Shown: in pieces, positions 13,877-22,159 of the stretch | How the letters are laid out: the number at the start of each line of letters is the position of its first letter | Numbering within the stretch: the stretch's first letter is position 1 | IMG/VR virus record: IMGVR_UViG_3300048777_000084 | Span: 1 to 26,449 of that record | Direction: 5' to 3' (one strand) | From: a virus | Length of the DNA stretch: 26,449 nt | Program-made: the position numbers and the translations under genes | Notes under the pieces: model-generated | What the model was told of the DNA's origin: nothing | Database searches by the model: none | Seen by the model: the letters and a program-made list of their open reading frames with translations, nothing else

Positions 13877-15646
13877 TTAGAACAGAGCAGCCTGTCCGTA
13901 TGGGCCGGCTCCCTTGATGTAGCCGAGGAGCTGGGGAGTCTTGACGGCAAGGACCTCTTCCGAATACACGCCGAAGGGAAGTTTGCGGCTGGTCTGTGCG
14001 AACTCGATCCCATAGGTATCGCGCCGCACGAAAACGCCGCGGGTTTCGCCGAGCCGGCTGTTGTCATACGCGATGCCCAGGTTGTCGACATCGAACAGGA
14101 TCGTGCCCTTGGGCAAGTAAGGATGCTGCACGATGTCGATGAAGCTGCCGCCCGCAAGCGAGAAAATGTTGTGATACTGGGCGATGTGTTGATTGACGCT
14201 GATTCCGCTGCCATCCGTCTTTGGGCCGCCGCCGGCAAAGAAGAAATTCATCGCGGTCGAGCCCGTCGCGCCCACCATAAAGGCCGAGCGGAAGCCCGGT
14301 ACCTGATCGGTGGACAGGTAAATCCGGGTCGGGCTGGTGAGACTGGCCTGTTGGATGGCAAACAGGACGTTGTCAATCTCCGTGACGGAGCCCACCAGGC
14401 CGCCATTGGTGAGCCCGGCGCCGTGCAGATCCACGCCGCCGGGGAGAGCGGTCTGGGTGCTGTTGGCGGGATACGTCCAGGTTGGCAGCCCGATGGTGTA
14501 GGCGGAGTTCGATGCAATCGTGAGAAGCCCATCCTGGTCCAGAGGGTTGGTGGACAGATCCGAGGCAAAGCCGGCATAGCCTCCCTGGCCCGCATACGCC
14601 GCGGTCTGGGTGCCCTGAGTTTGGCCGAAGTAGTTGAAGCTGGAGATTCCGGCCGTGATCCCGGACAGCTTGGCGCTGGCGGCGGAGGGCGAAAAAGTGG
14701 CGGCGGTGTTGATCTGCACAAACCAGGCATATCCCCACGCACCGGCCTGGGGAACACAAGAGAACTGGATGGTTTTGGTCCCGGAGACCGTGGGGCCGAC
14801 AACATTTGAAGCGGCCGAGACGATGGCCGTTCCGCCATTGATCACGTCGCTCGATGAGTCGGAATTCGTCCGGAGAAACTGAGTCGTGATCCCGGCCGCT
14901 ACCGTATTGGTCGGATTGGTGATCGCGCGATAGTTCAGCGCCACGGCATAGGCGGCCGCATAGCTGCCCACCGGCAGGACGCCGGTCACGTAGCTGCTAT
15001 TGTTCAGTGCGGAAAGGACGCCCACCGGGGTGTTGGTGGTACTGAGCTGGAGTGCGCCATTGGAGGCGCTGGTGCCGGAGCCGCCCACGTAGGTCCGCTC
15101 TTGCATCCGGACGAACCGAAGCAGCTCCATCATCTTGCCATCCCCCAGCACATCCTCGTAGCCTTCGCCGGCGGACATCGCCTCATAGGTGACAAAGTCG
15201 TTGGTGCCCATTGTCACGTAAGGGCTCGAAAAGTTCAGGCTGGTGAAAGAGCTATTGGCGTTCGTGTTGCCTTCGGACACGAACGGGGGAGTGCTCGTCG
15301 CGTCGAGCGAGGAGATCGCGCGCCATTGAGGCTGCACACCGTAACCGTCGTTGACCCTGTCCCACCGCGGCGTGGTGTTACGGATCGGCGTGTAAATCGG
15401 GTCCAGCATGTAAGCCGGCGCGCGCAGATCGATGAAAACCAGATCCAGGCCGGTCGTGATGCCAACCGTGGTGCTGGACTTGGCCAGGCACCGAGGGTCG
15501 CTCAGTTTGAACTTCCGGAGATTGTCCTGAACGTACTGGCGAAATTTCTTCACGCCATGTTCGCGGACCAGCTCCTCCACGCGCCCCATGTCAGTCTTTG
15601 AAGCCAGTTGCGCGAAATTTGCCTGTGAAATGCCGGATTGGCGCAT
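13877..15646 (-). CDS. major capsid protein (HK97-like) with inserted domain
   Basis: The 589-residue product starts at ATG 15646 with AGAGGAG 7 nt before it; the 17-codon longer reading has no ribosome site. After a short N-terminal helical region (RVEELVREHGVKKFRQYVQD) come segments expected of an HK97-type capsid: DLRAPAYMLDPIYTPIRNTT, VTYEAMSAGEGYEDVLGD, ELLRFVRMQERTYVGGSG, and at the end DIVQHPYLPKGTILFDVDNL then EFAQTSRKLPFGVYSEEVL. Residues about 200-350 are a Ser/Thr/Ala-rich beta insertion (YAVALNYRAITNPTNTV...TIQFSCVPQAGAWGYAWFVQ) that makes it larger than the usual 300-400 residues and may stand on the capsid surface. It follows the protease-scaffold gene. Confidence 0.88.
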   Translation of the reverse strand: MRQSGISQANFAQLASKTDMGRVEELVREHGVKKFRQYVQDNLRKFKLSDPRCLAKSSTTVGITTGLDLVFIDLRAPAYMLDPIYTPIRNTTPRWDRVNDGYGVQPQWRAISSLDATSTPPFVSEGNTNANSSFTSLNFSSPYVTMGTNDFVTYEAMSAGEGYEDVLGDGKMMELLRFVRMQERTYVGGSGTSASNGALQLSTTNTPVGVLSALNNSSYVTGVLPVGSYAAAYAVALNYRAITNPTNTVAAGITTQFLRTNSDSSSDVINGGTAIVSAASNVVGPTVSGTKTIQFSCVPQAGAWGYAWFVQINTAATFSPSAASAKLSGITAGISSFNYFGQTQGTQTAAYAGQGGYAGFASDLSTNPLDQDGLLTIASNSAYTIGLPTWTYPANSTQTALPGGVDLHGAGLTNGGLVGSVTEIDNVLFAIQQASLTSPTRIYLSTDQVPGFRSAFMVGATGSTAMNFFFAGGGPKTDGSGISVNQHIAQYHNIFSLAGGSFIDIVQHPYLPKGTILFDVDNLGIAYDNSRLGETRGVFVRRDTYGIEFAQTSRKLPFGVYSEEVLAVKTPQLLGYIKGAGPYGQAALF

Positions 15647-15715
15647 GGAAATGCTCCTCTTACCGGCGGTTTGGGTTATGGGTGGACGGGGCAGCAACCC
15701 CGCGAATCTTGGAAA

Positions 15716-15743
15716 CGGGCGGCCCTTAATCCCGGACCGCCCG
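15716..15743 (-). terminator. hairpin between protease-scaffold and capsid genes' boundary
   Basis: CGGGCGG (15716-15722) pairs with CCGCCCG (15737-15743) around a 14-nt loop, upstream of the protease-scaffold stop on the plus axis and therefore downstream of the capsid start region only on the complementary reading. Minus-strand order is protease stop is behind it is wrong; in transcript order the protease stop (15752-15750) comes first, then this hairpin, then TTTCC, then the capsid ribosome site. The T tract is short, so termination is uncertain. Confidence 0.35.
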
Positions 15744-15744
15744 G

Positions 15745-15761
15745 ATCACTCAGTGAGTGAT
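15745..15761. repeat. palindrome spanning the protease-scaffold stop codon
   Basis: ATCACTCA and TGAGTGAT form perfect 8-bp arms around one central base; the TGA stop (15752-15750) lies inside. Together with the hairpin next to it, it gives two stem structures in the 103-bp gap before the capsid gene. Confidence 0.5.
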
Positions 15762-17276
15762 GCTGGATGCCTCAAGCTCCTCGAAGCCGGTGGCTGTCTT
15801 GGCCAGGGGATCGATGTTGCCGCTGTGAGCGCCGCCGGTCGCCGGCGTTGCCGCCAACTTGGCGACCAGATCAGCGAGCGATTTCTTCAACTCAAGCATC
15901 TGGGCCTCCATGGCCTTGTCGCCCTTTTCGCCCGGCTCGGGCTCGTTGCCCTCCATGGCATCCTTGGCGGCCTTCATGCATTTCTCGATGTGCTCGCCCA
16001 CCGCCTTGTGCTTCTCTTCCATGGCATCCGTGGACTTCTTCATGTGCTCGCCCTGGGCCTTGTGCATCTCCGCCAGCTTTTCCAGGTGATCGTGCACCGT
16101 CTTTGCCGCTTTGGTGAGTCCGGCCTGATCCGTGATCTTCATGCCCTTTTCCCCTTTTCCGGCCTCTGCGGCCAATTCATCTGCCTCTTCGACTGCCATG
16201 GCTTTGAACTCTGCGAGGAGACTCAGCCAGGCCTCACGCATCCCCCCGGGAACCTTGCTCCCATCATCCTCATAATCGCGCTCCCATTCGGCCTGCAAAC
16301 AGAGCCAGTGGAGGTTTTCAATGAGGCTGGCGAAATCGCCTACCTGATAAAGCCCCTTTTCGAGGGAAATCTTAGCACACACCATTCCAATGGCTGCCTT
16401 ATCGGTGTCCGAGACATCGATCCCGTGCTCTTTTGCCGCGGCCATGATCTTTCGCTTGGCGGCCTTTTTCTCCTCTTCGCTCATGCCTTCGGTCTGCCCG
16501 AACCGGGCCAGAGCATTCCGGATGTGGGTCTTCGTCTTTTCCTCATCCGAGAACTTGATGGGCAGTTTCCACGTCGATGTATCCTCGGGATCGCCGACAA
16601 AGGCAAAACAGGAACTGGTTAGATCCTCACCATCGACGCGCTTGGTTTTCTTCTCTTTCAGGAGTTCCTGTAGGATGGCCAATTCACGTTCCATTTTGAT
16701 CAAACGGGCCTGGTCAACTCCAAGAATCTGCAAAGGAACCTGTTCAGTAACCCCGGCTGCCTTTGCCAACGTAACGGTCCGGCCCTTCATCGTCTCCACC
16801 AGCGCCTGCGGAAGGCAGGGCGAGTCTACGGCCGAGACTTCGGCGGGATCAGCCACGTACCGCTTGCACCCTGGGAACTTCGGATCTGCGACCAACTCGC
16901 CGACATAAGCGCCGCCTTGGGAAAAGCCGATCAGTACCCCGGTCTTGAACTTAAGCACAGAAACGGGATCTACCACCTGAAAACCCATCTTGATGGCCTT
17001 GTTGGCATCGTCAAAATCGATCGTCCGCCCGGCGCCGATCGCCTTGAGTTGGTGCATCTCCCGCATGGGCATGATTGAGGGCGTCATACCATCCACGGCG
17101 GAAGTAAGTTTGAACATGCTGGCCGTTTTCGCCTGAAAAAATGGCTTTGTCCCGGCATAATCGCAGACCTCGTTTTCGAGGTCGGGCTGCTCGGCTGTCA
17201 CGGTGCCATAAACGAATAGCGTTCCATCCGTCTGCTCTTCCATCTTGGTCAATGGAACGAATTTCTCGAACTTCAT
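15750..17276 (-). CDS. capsid maturation protease fused to scaffold (XkdF-like)
   Basis: The 508-residue protein begins with a protease-like domain: VYGTVTAEQPDLENEVCDYAG, MPMREMHQLKAIG (candidate catalytic His at about residue 74), VVDPVSVLKFKTGVLIGFSQGG (candidate Ser in GFSQGG at about 119), and AEVSAVDSPCLP. This is the XkdF-type prohead protease pattern. A middle segment (KLPIKFSDEEKTKTHIRNAL, AKRKIMAAAKEHGIDVS, about residues 235-300) resembles a small domain common in such proteases. From about residue 390 a Lys/Glu/Ala coiled coil (LEKLAEMHKAQGEHMKKSTD) is typical of scaffolds. It should organise capsid subunits and then cut itself and the capsid N-terminus. ATG at 17276 follows AAGGAG. 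Catalytic residues are my reading of the pattern. Confidence 0.82.
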   Translation of the reverse strand: MKFEKFVPLTKMEEQTDGTLFVYGTVTAEQPDLENEVCDYAGTKPFFQAKTASMFKLTSAVDGMTPSIMPMREMHQLKAIGAGRTIDFDDANKAIKMGFQVVDPVSVLKFKTGVLIGFSQGGAYVGELVADPKFPGCKRYVADPAEVSAVDSPCLPQALVETMKGRTVTLAKAAGVTEQVPLQILGVDQARLIKMERELAILQELLKEKKTKRVDGEDLTSSCFAFVGDPEDTSTWKLPIKFSDEEKTKTHIRNALARFGQTEGMSEEEKKAAKRKIMAAAKEHGIDVSDTDKAAIGMVCAKISLEKGLYQVGDFASLIENLHWLCLQAEWERDYEDDGSKVPGGMREAWLSLLAEFKAMAVEEADELAAEAGKGEKGMKITDQAGLTKAAKTVHDHLEKLAEMHKAQGEHMKKSTDAMEEKHKAVGEHIEKCMKAAKDAMEGNEPEPGEKGDKAMEAQMLELKKSLADLVAKLAATPATGGAHSGNIDPLAKTATGFEELEASSITH

Positions 17277-17284
17277 GGCGCTCC

Positions 17285-17755
17285 TTAGACGAGGACCGTA
17301 GCCTTCCAGGCCGTCCCATTGTAGATGTAGAGGGTGCCGGTCGCTGGATCGAAGGCCATGGTGCCAGATGCTGGCGTGGTAGATGGCGCGCCGCTGGTGG
17401 CCGGAATGGTGCCGGCAAGAACAACCCCGGCCGGAATGGAAACCAGCGTGGCGGCCGCCGATCCAGGGCCGCTAGCGGTCACGTTGCCGGTTAGCGCCGT
17501 GATGCCCGCGGGCGTCTGCCAGGTTGCGGCAGCGGCGCCGGTGGCTGTTGGCACCTTCCCGATGCTGGGGGTGCCGGTGAGAGTAACGCCCGGCGGGATC
17601 TTCACCGCCGTCGCCGCAACCGAGCCAATCCCGCTGGCCGTCACGTCGCCGGTTAGCGCCGTGATCCCTTCGGTTGTCTGGAGAGCCTGGACAGCAAGCA
17701 CCAGCGCATTGAGCGTTTTTTCAGGGGAGGCTGGATTCGGAAGAATGAGAGTCAT
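17285..17755 (-). CDS. repeat-containing head decoration or fibre protein
   Basis: The 156-residue protein is Ala/Thr/Gly/Pro-rich. It has two tandem copies of a repeat beginning GITALTGxVTASGxGSxAAT (residues 30 and 84) and ends with SGTMAFDPATGTLYIYNGTA, a pattern seen at the ends of phage fibre and appendage proteins. Its residues 30-82 match residues 83-135 of the left-edge fibre gene at 50 of 53 positions. It lies between the portal block and the protease-scaffold gene, so a head-fibre or decoration role is more likely than a tail one. ATG at 17755 follows GGAGG at 10 nt. Confidence 0.7.
   Translation of the reverse strand: MTLILPNPASPEKTLNALVLAVQALQTTEGITALTGDVTASGIGSVAATAVKIPPGVTLTGTPSIGKVPTATGAAAATWQTPAGITALTGNVTASGPGSAAATLVSIPAGVVLAGTIPATSGAPSTTPASGTMAFDPATGTLYIYNGTAWKATVLV
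17510..17668 (-). repeat. copy B of a 53-codon module shared with 287-445
   Basis: Same orientation as copy A and about 17 kb from it. Copy B lies in the small head-region protein, copy A in the left-edge fibre gene. Many silent third-position differences show that the duplication is old or that the copies came from different phages. Confidence 0.85.
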
Positions 17756-17796
17756 GGCGGCAAAGCCTCCGATACACCGGAAATCTTAGCACAGGG

Positions 17797-18144
17797 CTAT
17801 TTGAGCCCGGCCGCCAGGATGCGCCTTTGCTTTCGGTTGGGGCCGCCTTTATTTGTGTAAAGCATTACCGGCGGCCGCTTCATTTCACGCCGCCCGGTCT
17901 TCTGTATCCCGCGCGCCTTCGCTATCTGGGCCTTGGCCATGGCCACGAACCCAGGAGAGGTAATCCGCTGTATCAGCTCCCCCGGAATGCCCTCAAGCTG
18001 GTCGGTACTGATCGTGCCATCCCAGTCAAAGACCAGGCGCGCCATGATGGAGGCATCGCTCTCCGCCGGCTCGGCGGTGCCGACAGGGACCTTATCGTAA
18101 AGACCTTCCTCCATCTCGATTCTGGCCAACTCATCCATGGACAA
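17797..18144 (-). CDS. hypothetical protein, basic C-terminus
   Basis: This 115-residue protein of unknown function has an acidic first half (LARIEMEEGLYDKVPVGTAE), a middle with VFDWDGTISTDQLEGIPG, and a strongly basic end (KTGRREMKRPPVMLYTNK, PNRKQRRILAAGLK). The start is TTG 18144, chosen because AAAGGAG lies 7 nt upstream; ATG two codons later is the alternative. It overlaps the previous gene by 14 bp and precedes the decoration-like gene after a 41-bp gap. The basic tail could bind nucleic acid, but no family is recognised. Confidence 0.65.
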   Translation of the reverse strand: MSMDELARIEMEEGLYDKVPVGTAEPAESDASIMARLVFDWDGTISTDQLEGIPGELIQRITSPGFVAMAKAQIAKARGIQKTGRREMKRPPVMLYTNKGGPNRKQRRILAAGLK

Positions 18145-18379
18145 GGGGCATCTCCTTTGCTATGAGAATCGGGCTCGGACCCGGCGGCACATGAGCCCCG
18201 ACAATGGAAACCTGCGCGCCCATCACGTAGGCGGCCACGCGCATATCGCAGGTCGCACAATAGCCAGTCTGAGGGTGCTCGATGATAATGAGGCTCAAGC
18301 CTGGGCGGTTAATCACCTGGGGATCGCTGACGGCCGGAATCTCAATCTGGCTTTGACACTTCGAGCAAATAAGCTTCAT
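18131..18379 (-). CDS. small CxxC protein (possible zinc ribbon)
   Basis: The 82-residue product carries CSKC at residues 5-8 and CATC at about residues 41-44, spaced as in a zinc ribbon, with mainly beta-type sequence between (INRPGLSLIIIEHPQTGYC). It starts in an ATGA overlap with the gene before it. The function is unknown. It is one of seven small Cys-pair proteins around the portal gene. Confidence 0.7.
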   Translation of the reverse strand: MKLICSKCQSQIEIPAVSDPQVINRPGLSLIIIEHPQTGYCATCDMRVAAYVMGAQVSIVGAHVPPGPSPILIAKEMPLVHG

Positions 18380-18564
18380 TTTCCGATCTCCGGATCGATC
18401 CGCTTGAGGATCAGCAAGACGTTTACCTTGGCGCCGAACCCAATGCCCACCTGATACGCACTCTGCCCTAAGAGTTCAAACTCCTGGGCGCTGGCGTCCA
18501 GCTTTGCCTCGACCTCATCCAGCGCGCAGAGGATCACTTTGTGGCGAACTCTGGGTCTAGCCAT
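18376..18564 (-). CDS. small hypothetical protein
   Basis: The product is 62 residues with no recognised motif. The N-terminus is basic (ARPRVRHKVILC), followed by an acidic helix (ALDEVEAKLDASAQEFELLG) and a beta-like end (GFGAKVNVLLILKRIDPE). It overlaps both neighbours by a few bases, which supports translation as part of the chain between portal and protease. Confidence 0.65.
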   Translation of the reverse strand: MARPRVRHKVILCALDEVEAKLDASAQEFELLGQSAYQVGIGFGAKVNVLLILKRIDPEIGK

Positions 18565-18853
18565 CGGTTAGGGCCTTCATCCCATCCACTGCCCGCCGCA
18601 GCCTCTCATGCCAATCCTCGTGGCGCTCTGCCTCATCCGGAGGCAGCGCCGCGCCGCACTTTTCACAGATGGCAAAAACCGGCTCGGTCTCCCCATCCTC
18701 ATGCGCGATCGTTGCGGCCACGACGGCGGCCAGGAAAAGACCCGATGCTATAAGCGCCTGGATGATCTTTTCCGGTTGCGCGGTATAGATCAGAACCACG
18801 AAGAAAACGCCGGCCAGGATGGCCCACAGATGCCACTTCTTAAAGCGTCTCAA
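18557..18853 (-). CDS. two-helix membrane protein with C2H2-type zinc motif
   Basis: The 98-residue protein starts at TTG 18853, directly after the portal stop, with GGAGG inside the portal's last codons. Two hydrophobic helices at about residues 8-25 (LWAILAGVFFVVLIYTA) and 30-50 (ALIASGLFLAAVVAATIA) are followed by a soluble tail with CEKCG...RHEDWH. The tail's Cys-x2-Cys-x11-His-x3-His spacing suggests a zinc site facing the cytoplasm. No other start exists before residue 90. The function is unknown; the same pairing of membrane helix and zinc motif occurs at 21243-21569 on the other side of the portal gene. Confidence 0.7.
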   Translation of the reverse strand: MRRFKKWHLWAILAGVFFVVLIYTAQPEKIIQALIASGLFLAAVVAATIAHEDGETEPVFAICEKCGAALPPDEAERHEDWHERLRRAVDGMKALTDG

Positions 18854-21190
18854 TCAATCCTCCTCAGTTGGTTTGAACTTCGATGCCGTGAGCCAGCACC
18901 TACAGAACGGATGCGCGCCGGGAGCCCAGATCATCGGGGCGAATTCATAACCCACGGGAACCGAGCCCAGCATGGAAAAGCTGAAGCAAAGCGGACAGCA
19001 GCCCAGATCCGCCACCGTCCAGGTGTACTCAAGAACCTTACCGCTTGAGAGCCAACTCTGTAAATGGCCGCTTGCCTGTTGCCGGGTGATCTCATTATCC
19101 GCGATCATGGCGGCGTGATCCTCGCTGAAGAGATCAAGCTGTTGGATTCCGGCCTCAAGGTCCGCCGGGCTCCAATCCTCTCGGATGGCCTGCTTGATCG
19201 TTTCCAGGACGTTAGCCTTGGCGGTCGTCGACATGGCCCATTGCGCCGCCGGATCCTCCACCAGCGCGCCGGTATCATCTTTCTTGAGGCCCACCAGCTC
19301 CGCCGCGCGATCGGCGGCCGCCGCCTTGGCCTTCCCCAGTGAAACTTCGAGGACATCATTCAGGTTGGCGCCCTGGTGGGCTGCCATCTGATAAGCGCCG
19401 GCCTCGGCACCCTGCCCGGCCGCCTCCTCCATGTAAGGCAGTACGGCGGCATAAAGATCCGGATACTGCCATTGCAGCATGGCAAGAATCACCAGAGCCT
19501 TGTTCCGATCATCCTCGGCGTCGCCCTTGGCAAGCTTTCCGCCGCCGACCGCCTTCTGAGCGATGTACTCGCCCCGTGCCGCCTTGGCGACCCTCATCCC
19601 CTGGTTCTTCAGGAATTGGCCCAGCTTGCGATCCATGGCCTGGCGCGCTTGAGTGCTCCGCGGCGTCAGATCGCCGGCCACGATCTTGAGGGCGGCCGCC
19701 TTCCGAACCTTGTTTCGGGCCGCGCCGGATTGTGGCTGCTGCCCCTTTGGCGGCGTTCCATCATCCTCCGGATCCGCATTAGGATCGGCGACCGGCGCAT
19801 CCAGCGGAACAAAGCCGGTTGCCGTGGTGATTCCCGGTATGGCGCCCTGGGGAACGCCCAGCGGATCATCTCCATTGGCCTCCCGGATCTCATCCCTGGT
19901 GTAGGTTCCCGAATTGATGTAAGCGACGTCCACCTGGCTTTTTTTGAGCGGATCCACCTCGCGCGCATCGGCGAAGGCAAACTCTACGTCCTCCGCGCCC
20001 AGGCCCAACTCGATCACCCGATTCAGTTCAACCTCGATGTGCTTCAGAATCGGCTCCAGGCCCTCCTCCTGGCTCGTGTCGGTTTGCTCCTTGTTGGTTG
20101 ACTGGTGGCCAACCTGCTTGACCAGATTCGATGGCGAAATGCCGAAGGCGAAGGCTACAACCCGGATAAGGTACTCGTCCGTGGTATCCGTGAGCGCCTC
20201 GGTCTTTGAAAACTGGATGCCCTTTTTGGTGTCCGGAACAATGAGAATCCGGCGCTTGCGCTGCAAGTTGCCGGCCAGGATCGAATCAAACCAGTTTTGG
20301 AATTCCTTGATCTGTTTCGTGTCCCACGTCTCCGGGACACTCAAGAGGCCCTCGGGGACGTTGCCGCTGGTGTAATAGCTCCGAAAAAACGTCTGGCGGT
20401 TGGCAGCAATGGCGAGCGTGGTGACCATCTGCTCGATCGGACCGAAGCCCCACCGGCTGTTATTCCTCGGGTTCATCGGCGAGTAAAACAGCGCATCGGC
20501 CGCGAAGCCCTTTTCCGATCCCTTTCCGTCTTTCGTCTTTTGCCAGCCCGCGGCGATCATGTTCGAGGTGGGGATCCCCAGAATGATCTGCTGAAAGGCC
20601 GGGCTCGGCGGCATCGGAACAAAGCCCTGTTGATCGACCAGCGGCGTGATCGTTGTTCCGCTGATTGTTCTGAGAGCCATCACGTCCCCCAGCATGTTCT
20701 GAACCGGGGAAATCACCGGCGCGTCATACACCAGAAGATCCTCCAGCCACATTCGGATCCACTTATCGAAAGGGTGGTATCCATCCGGGAAGCGGAGCAA
20801 CTTTGAGACGCGCGCCACGTTAGGCGTCGTACCCTCCCGCTTGAGCCTCTGGGCCTTGAGCTCGCCGGGCTGGGTCTTGACCCTGATCACCCAGGGCCGG
20901 TTGACAACCTGGTTTTTTCTACGCTCGATGATCAGCCGGCAAAGGTCGAAGCTGTTGGCCACGTTGTTTAGTTGCTGAAAGGTGATGGGAGAATCGCCGC
21001 GGGGCGTGAAATTGAGGTTGATCCCGGGGCGGAAATCCCAGGTTCGGACGCCGGTGGCAAGCTGGGCGGTTGGCCGGATCGGATTATTCGGGCTCGCCCA
21101 GGATGATGGGTTGACGCCCTCAATCAGCGTGCCGGCCGGCCGGAACATCGGCGCGAAGGCCTCTTGTACGGATTTCACGAAACTGGCCAT
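18854..21190 (-). CDS. portal protein fused to MuF-like minor head domain
   Basis: The 778-residue product starts at ATG 21190 with AGGAGAGG upstream; an earlier in-frame GTG overlaps that site. The N-terminal 430 residues are portal: FQQLNNVANSFDLCRLIIER, an EDLLVYDAPVISPVQN segment, MNPRNNSRWGFGPIEQMVTT, then FAFGISPSNLVKQVGHQSTN, and TRDEIREANGDDPLGVPQG at the end of the portal part. A linker follows (NADPEDDGTPPKGQQPQSGA). The last 150 residues form a MuF/SPP1 gp7-like domain: ITRQQASGHLQSWLSSGK, WTVADLGCCPLCF, and HPFCRCWLTA. Separate portal and MuF genes are more usual. The portal is the dodecameric DNA gate at one capsid vertex; MuF-type domains ride inside the head. Confidence 0.92.
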   Translation of the reverse strand: MASFVKSVQEAFAPMFRPAGTLIEGVNPSSWASPNNPIRPTAQLATGVRTWDFRPGINLNFTPRGDSPITFQQLNNVANSFDLCRLIIERRKNQVVNRPWVIRVKTQPGELKAQRLKREGTTPNVARVSKLLRFPDGYHPFDKWIRMWLEDLLVYDAPVISPVQNMLGDVMALRTISGTTITPLVDQQGFVPMPPSPAFQQIILGIPTSNMIAAGWQKTKDGKGSEKGFAADALFYSPMNPRNNSRWGFGPIEQMVTTLAIAANRQTFFRSYYTSGNVPEGLLSVPETWDTKQIKEFQNWFDSILAGNLQRKRRILIVPDTKKGIQFSKTEALTDTTDEYLIRVVAFAFGISPSNLVKQVGHQSTNKEQTDTSQEEGLEPILKHIEVELNRVIELGLGAEDVEFAFADAREVDPLKKSQVDVAYINSGTYTRDEIREANGDDPLGVPQGAIPGITTATGFVPLDAPVADPNADPEDDGTPPKGQQPQSGAARNKVRKAAALKIVAGDLTPRSTQARQAMDRKLGQFLKNQGMRVAKAARGEYIAQKAVGGGKLAKGDAEDDRNKALVILAMLQWQYPDLYAAVLPYMEEAAGQGAEAGAYQMAAHQGANLNDVLEVSLGKAKAAAADRAAELVGLKKDDTGALVEDPAAQWAMSTTAKANVLETIKQAIREDWSPADLEAGIQQLDLFSEDHAAMIADNEITRQQASGHLQSWLSSGKVLEYTWTVADLGCCPLCFSFSMLGSVPVGYEFAPMIWAPGAHPFCRCWLTASKFKPTEED

Positions 21191-21242
21191 GATCACCCTC
21201 TCCTAATCGGGTCGGAACCCGCTCAGAGGCATGATACCAGTC

Positions 21243-21569
21243 TTACTCCTCCGCGATCGGCTTCGCCCAGACGGAAGCATTGACCAGCGGCGCGCGCGAC
21301 CAGCAAGCCTGGCATTGCGGGCATTGAATAATCACAACCTTTTCTATCGGATCGAATCGAAGGTCTTTCCGCCCCGCGAAACCACAGGCCAGGCAGAGCT
21401 CCCGCGGATTGATCCGCCGGCGCCGATAAGCCACCATGAGCCAGGGGAAACGCCGATAGATCCAAGCCATCACCGGGACGATCCATCGGAGTAACGTGCC
21501 CAGCATCAGGGCCACCAGCGCGCAGACCGAAAGAAAGATTTGTGACCTCAGACCACCGGGAATGAGCAT
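21243..21569 (-). CDS. membrane-anchored zinc-ribbon-like protein
   Basis: This 108-residue protein has a hydrophobic N-terminal helix (about 10-38: IFLSVCALVALMLGTLLRWI), a basic stretch (YRRRRINPREL) and then a four-Cys motif, CLACG at about 59 and CPQCQACW at about 83-90, as in rubredoxin-like zinc ribbons. It overlaps the previous gene by 22 bp. The basic region after the helix suggests the zinc part is cytoplasmic. The role is unknown. Confidence 0.7.
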   Translation of the reverse strand: MLIPGGLRSQIFLSVCALVALMLGTLLRWIVPVMAWIYRRFPWLMVAYRRRRINPRELCLACGFAGRKDLRFDPIEKVVIIQCPQCQACWSRAPLVNASVWAKPIAEE

Positions 21570-21817
21570 TTGCCCTCTTCTCTGACCAGCTCCTGGGCTT
21601 TCAGCGGGAAGATCCGGAACCCGAACAGCGAGAAAAGCGGGAGCCTATACCCGTTGCGCTCACTGAATAAGGCCTCACACCATGGGGCCTTCAAGATCAG
21701 CCCATCCCCGACGCATCGATAGAAAGCAATTCCTGGGCCTGGTGCGATCGAAGCAAAGGTGAAGGGATTCCAGGTCGCCTGGATGCTCCACGGATCGCGT
21801 TTGACTTCGATCCTCAT
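21548..21817 (-). CDS. small hypothetical protein, beta-rich
   Basis: The 89-residue product starts at ATG 21817 in an ATGA overlap. The longer frame from 21928 only reads the neighbour out of phase. It is rich in aromatic and Pro residues (WSIQATWNPFTFASIAPGPG, LPLFSLFGFRIFPL). No family is recognised. Confidence 0.65.
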   Translation of the reverse strand: MRIEVKRDPWSIQATWNPFTFASIAPGPGIAFYRCVGDGLILKAPWCEALFSERNGYRLPLFSLFGFRIFPLKAQELVREEGKCSFPVV

Positions 21818-21990
21818 AGATCGACGCCCCTCCCCGGCTTGGGATAGTGCTGGCTCACCAGCTCGCCGCAAAGCGTACAGCGCCAGACGCCCTTTGGCCC
21901 CGTAAGATGCACGTTCCCATGAGGGCATGTCGCATCTTTCCGCAGGACGCCGGTGATGACCGGCTTTTGCAACTTACCGGGCTTTTGCAC
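21814..21990 (-). CDS. 58-residue zinc-finger-like protein
   Basis: I start at GTG 21990 because GGGAGG lies 6 nt upstream; the open frame further upstream is Ser/Arg shadow. The product has a basic N-terminus (QKPGKLQKPVITGVLRK) and CPHGN...WRCTLCGE, a Cys-x2-His plus Cys-x2-Cys pair about 16 residues apart. This resembles a single treble-clef or ribbon zinc site. It overlaps both neighbours. Confidence 0.7.
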   Translation of the reverse strand: MQKPGKLQKPVITGVLRKDATCPHGNVHLTGPKGVWRCTLCGELVSQHYPKPGRGVDL

Positions 21991-22159
21991 AGTAATCCTC
22001 CCGATAGTGGCCCGCGATATTCCACGCCGCCAACTGCGCGCGCTGGTCTGGGGTAAGATTGCGCTCAAGGGCCGCAACGAAGCCCCACATGCCGATCTTC
22101 CATCCGATGAAGACACCGACGAGCAAACAGCCGGCGCCCGTGCCAATGGCAAGCAACAT
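21974..22159 (-). CDS. 61-residue one-helix membrane protein
   Basis: One hydrophobic helix at about residues 2-27 (LLAIGTGAGCLLVGVFIGWK) is followed by a short charged domain (ALERNLTPDQRAQLAAWNIA). ATG at 22159 follows GGGAGG at 6 nt and shares a TGATG junction with the preceding membrane-protein gene. The pair looks like a co-translated membrane unit. Function unknown; holin/antiholin or small inner-membrane accessory are options. Confidence 0.65.
   Translation of the reverse strand: MLLAIGTGAGCLLVGVFIGWKIGMWGFVAALERNLTPDQRAQLAAWNIAGHYREDYCAKAR

Noticed and set aside
13802-14809. 335-codon plus-strand frame
   Set aside because: Antisense to the major capsid gene, Gly/Arg-rich, no motif; the capsid frame is clearly the coding one.
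15588-16622. 344-codon plus-strand frame
   Set aside because: Leu/Gly/His-rich mirror of the coiled-coil scaffold coding on the other strand.
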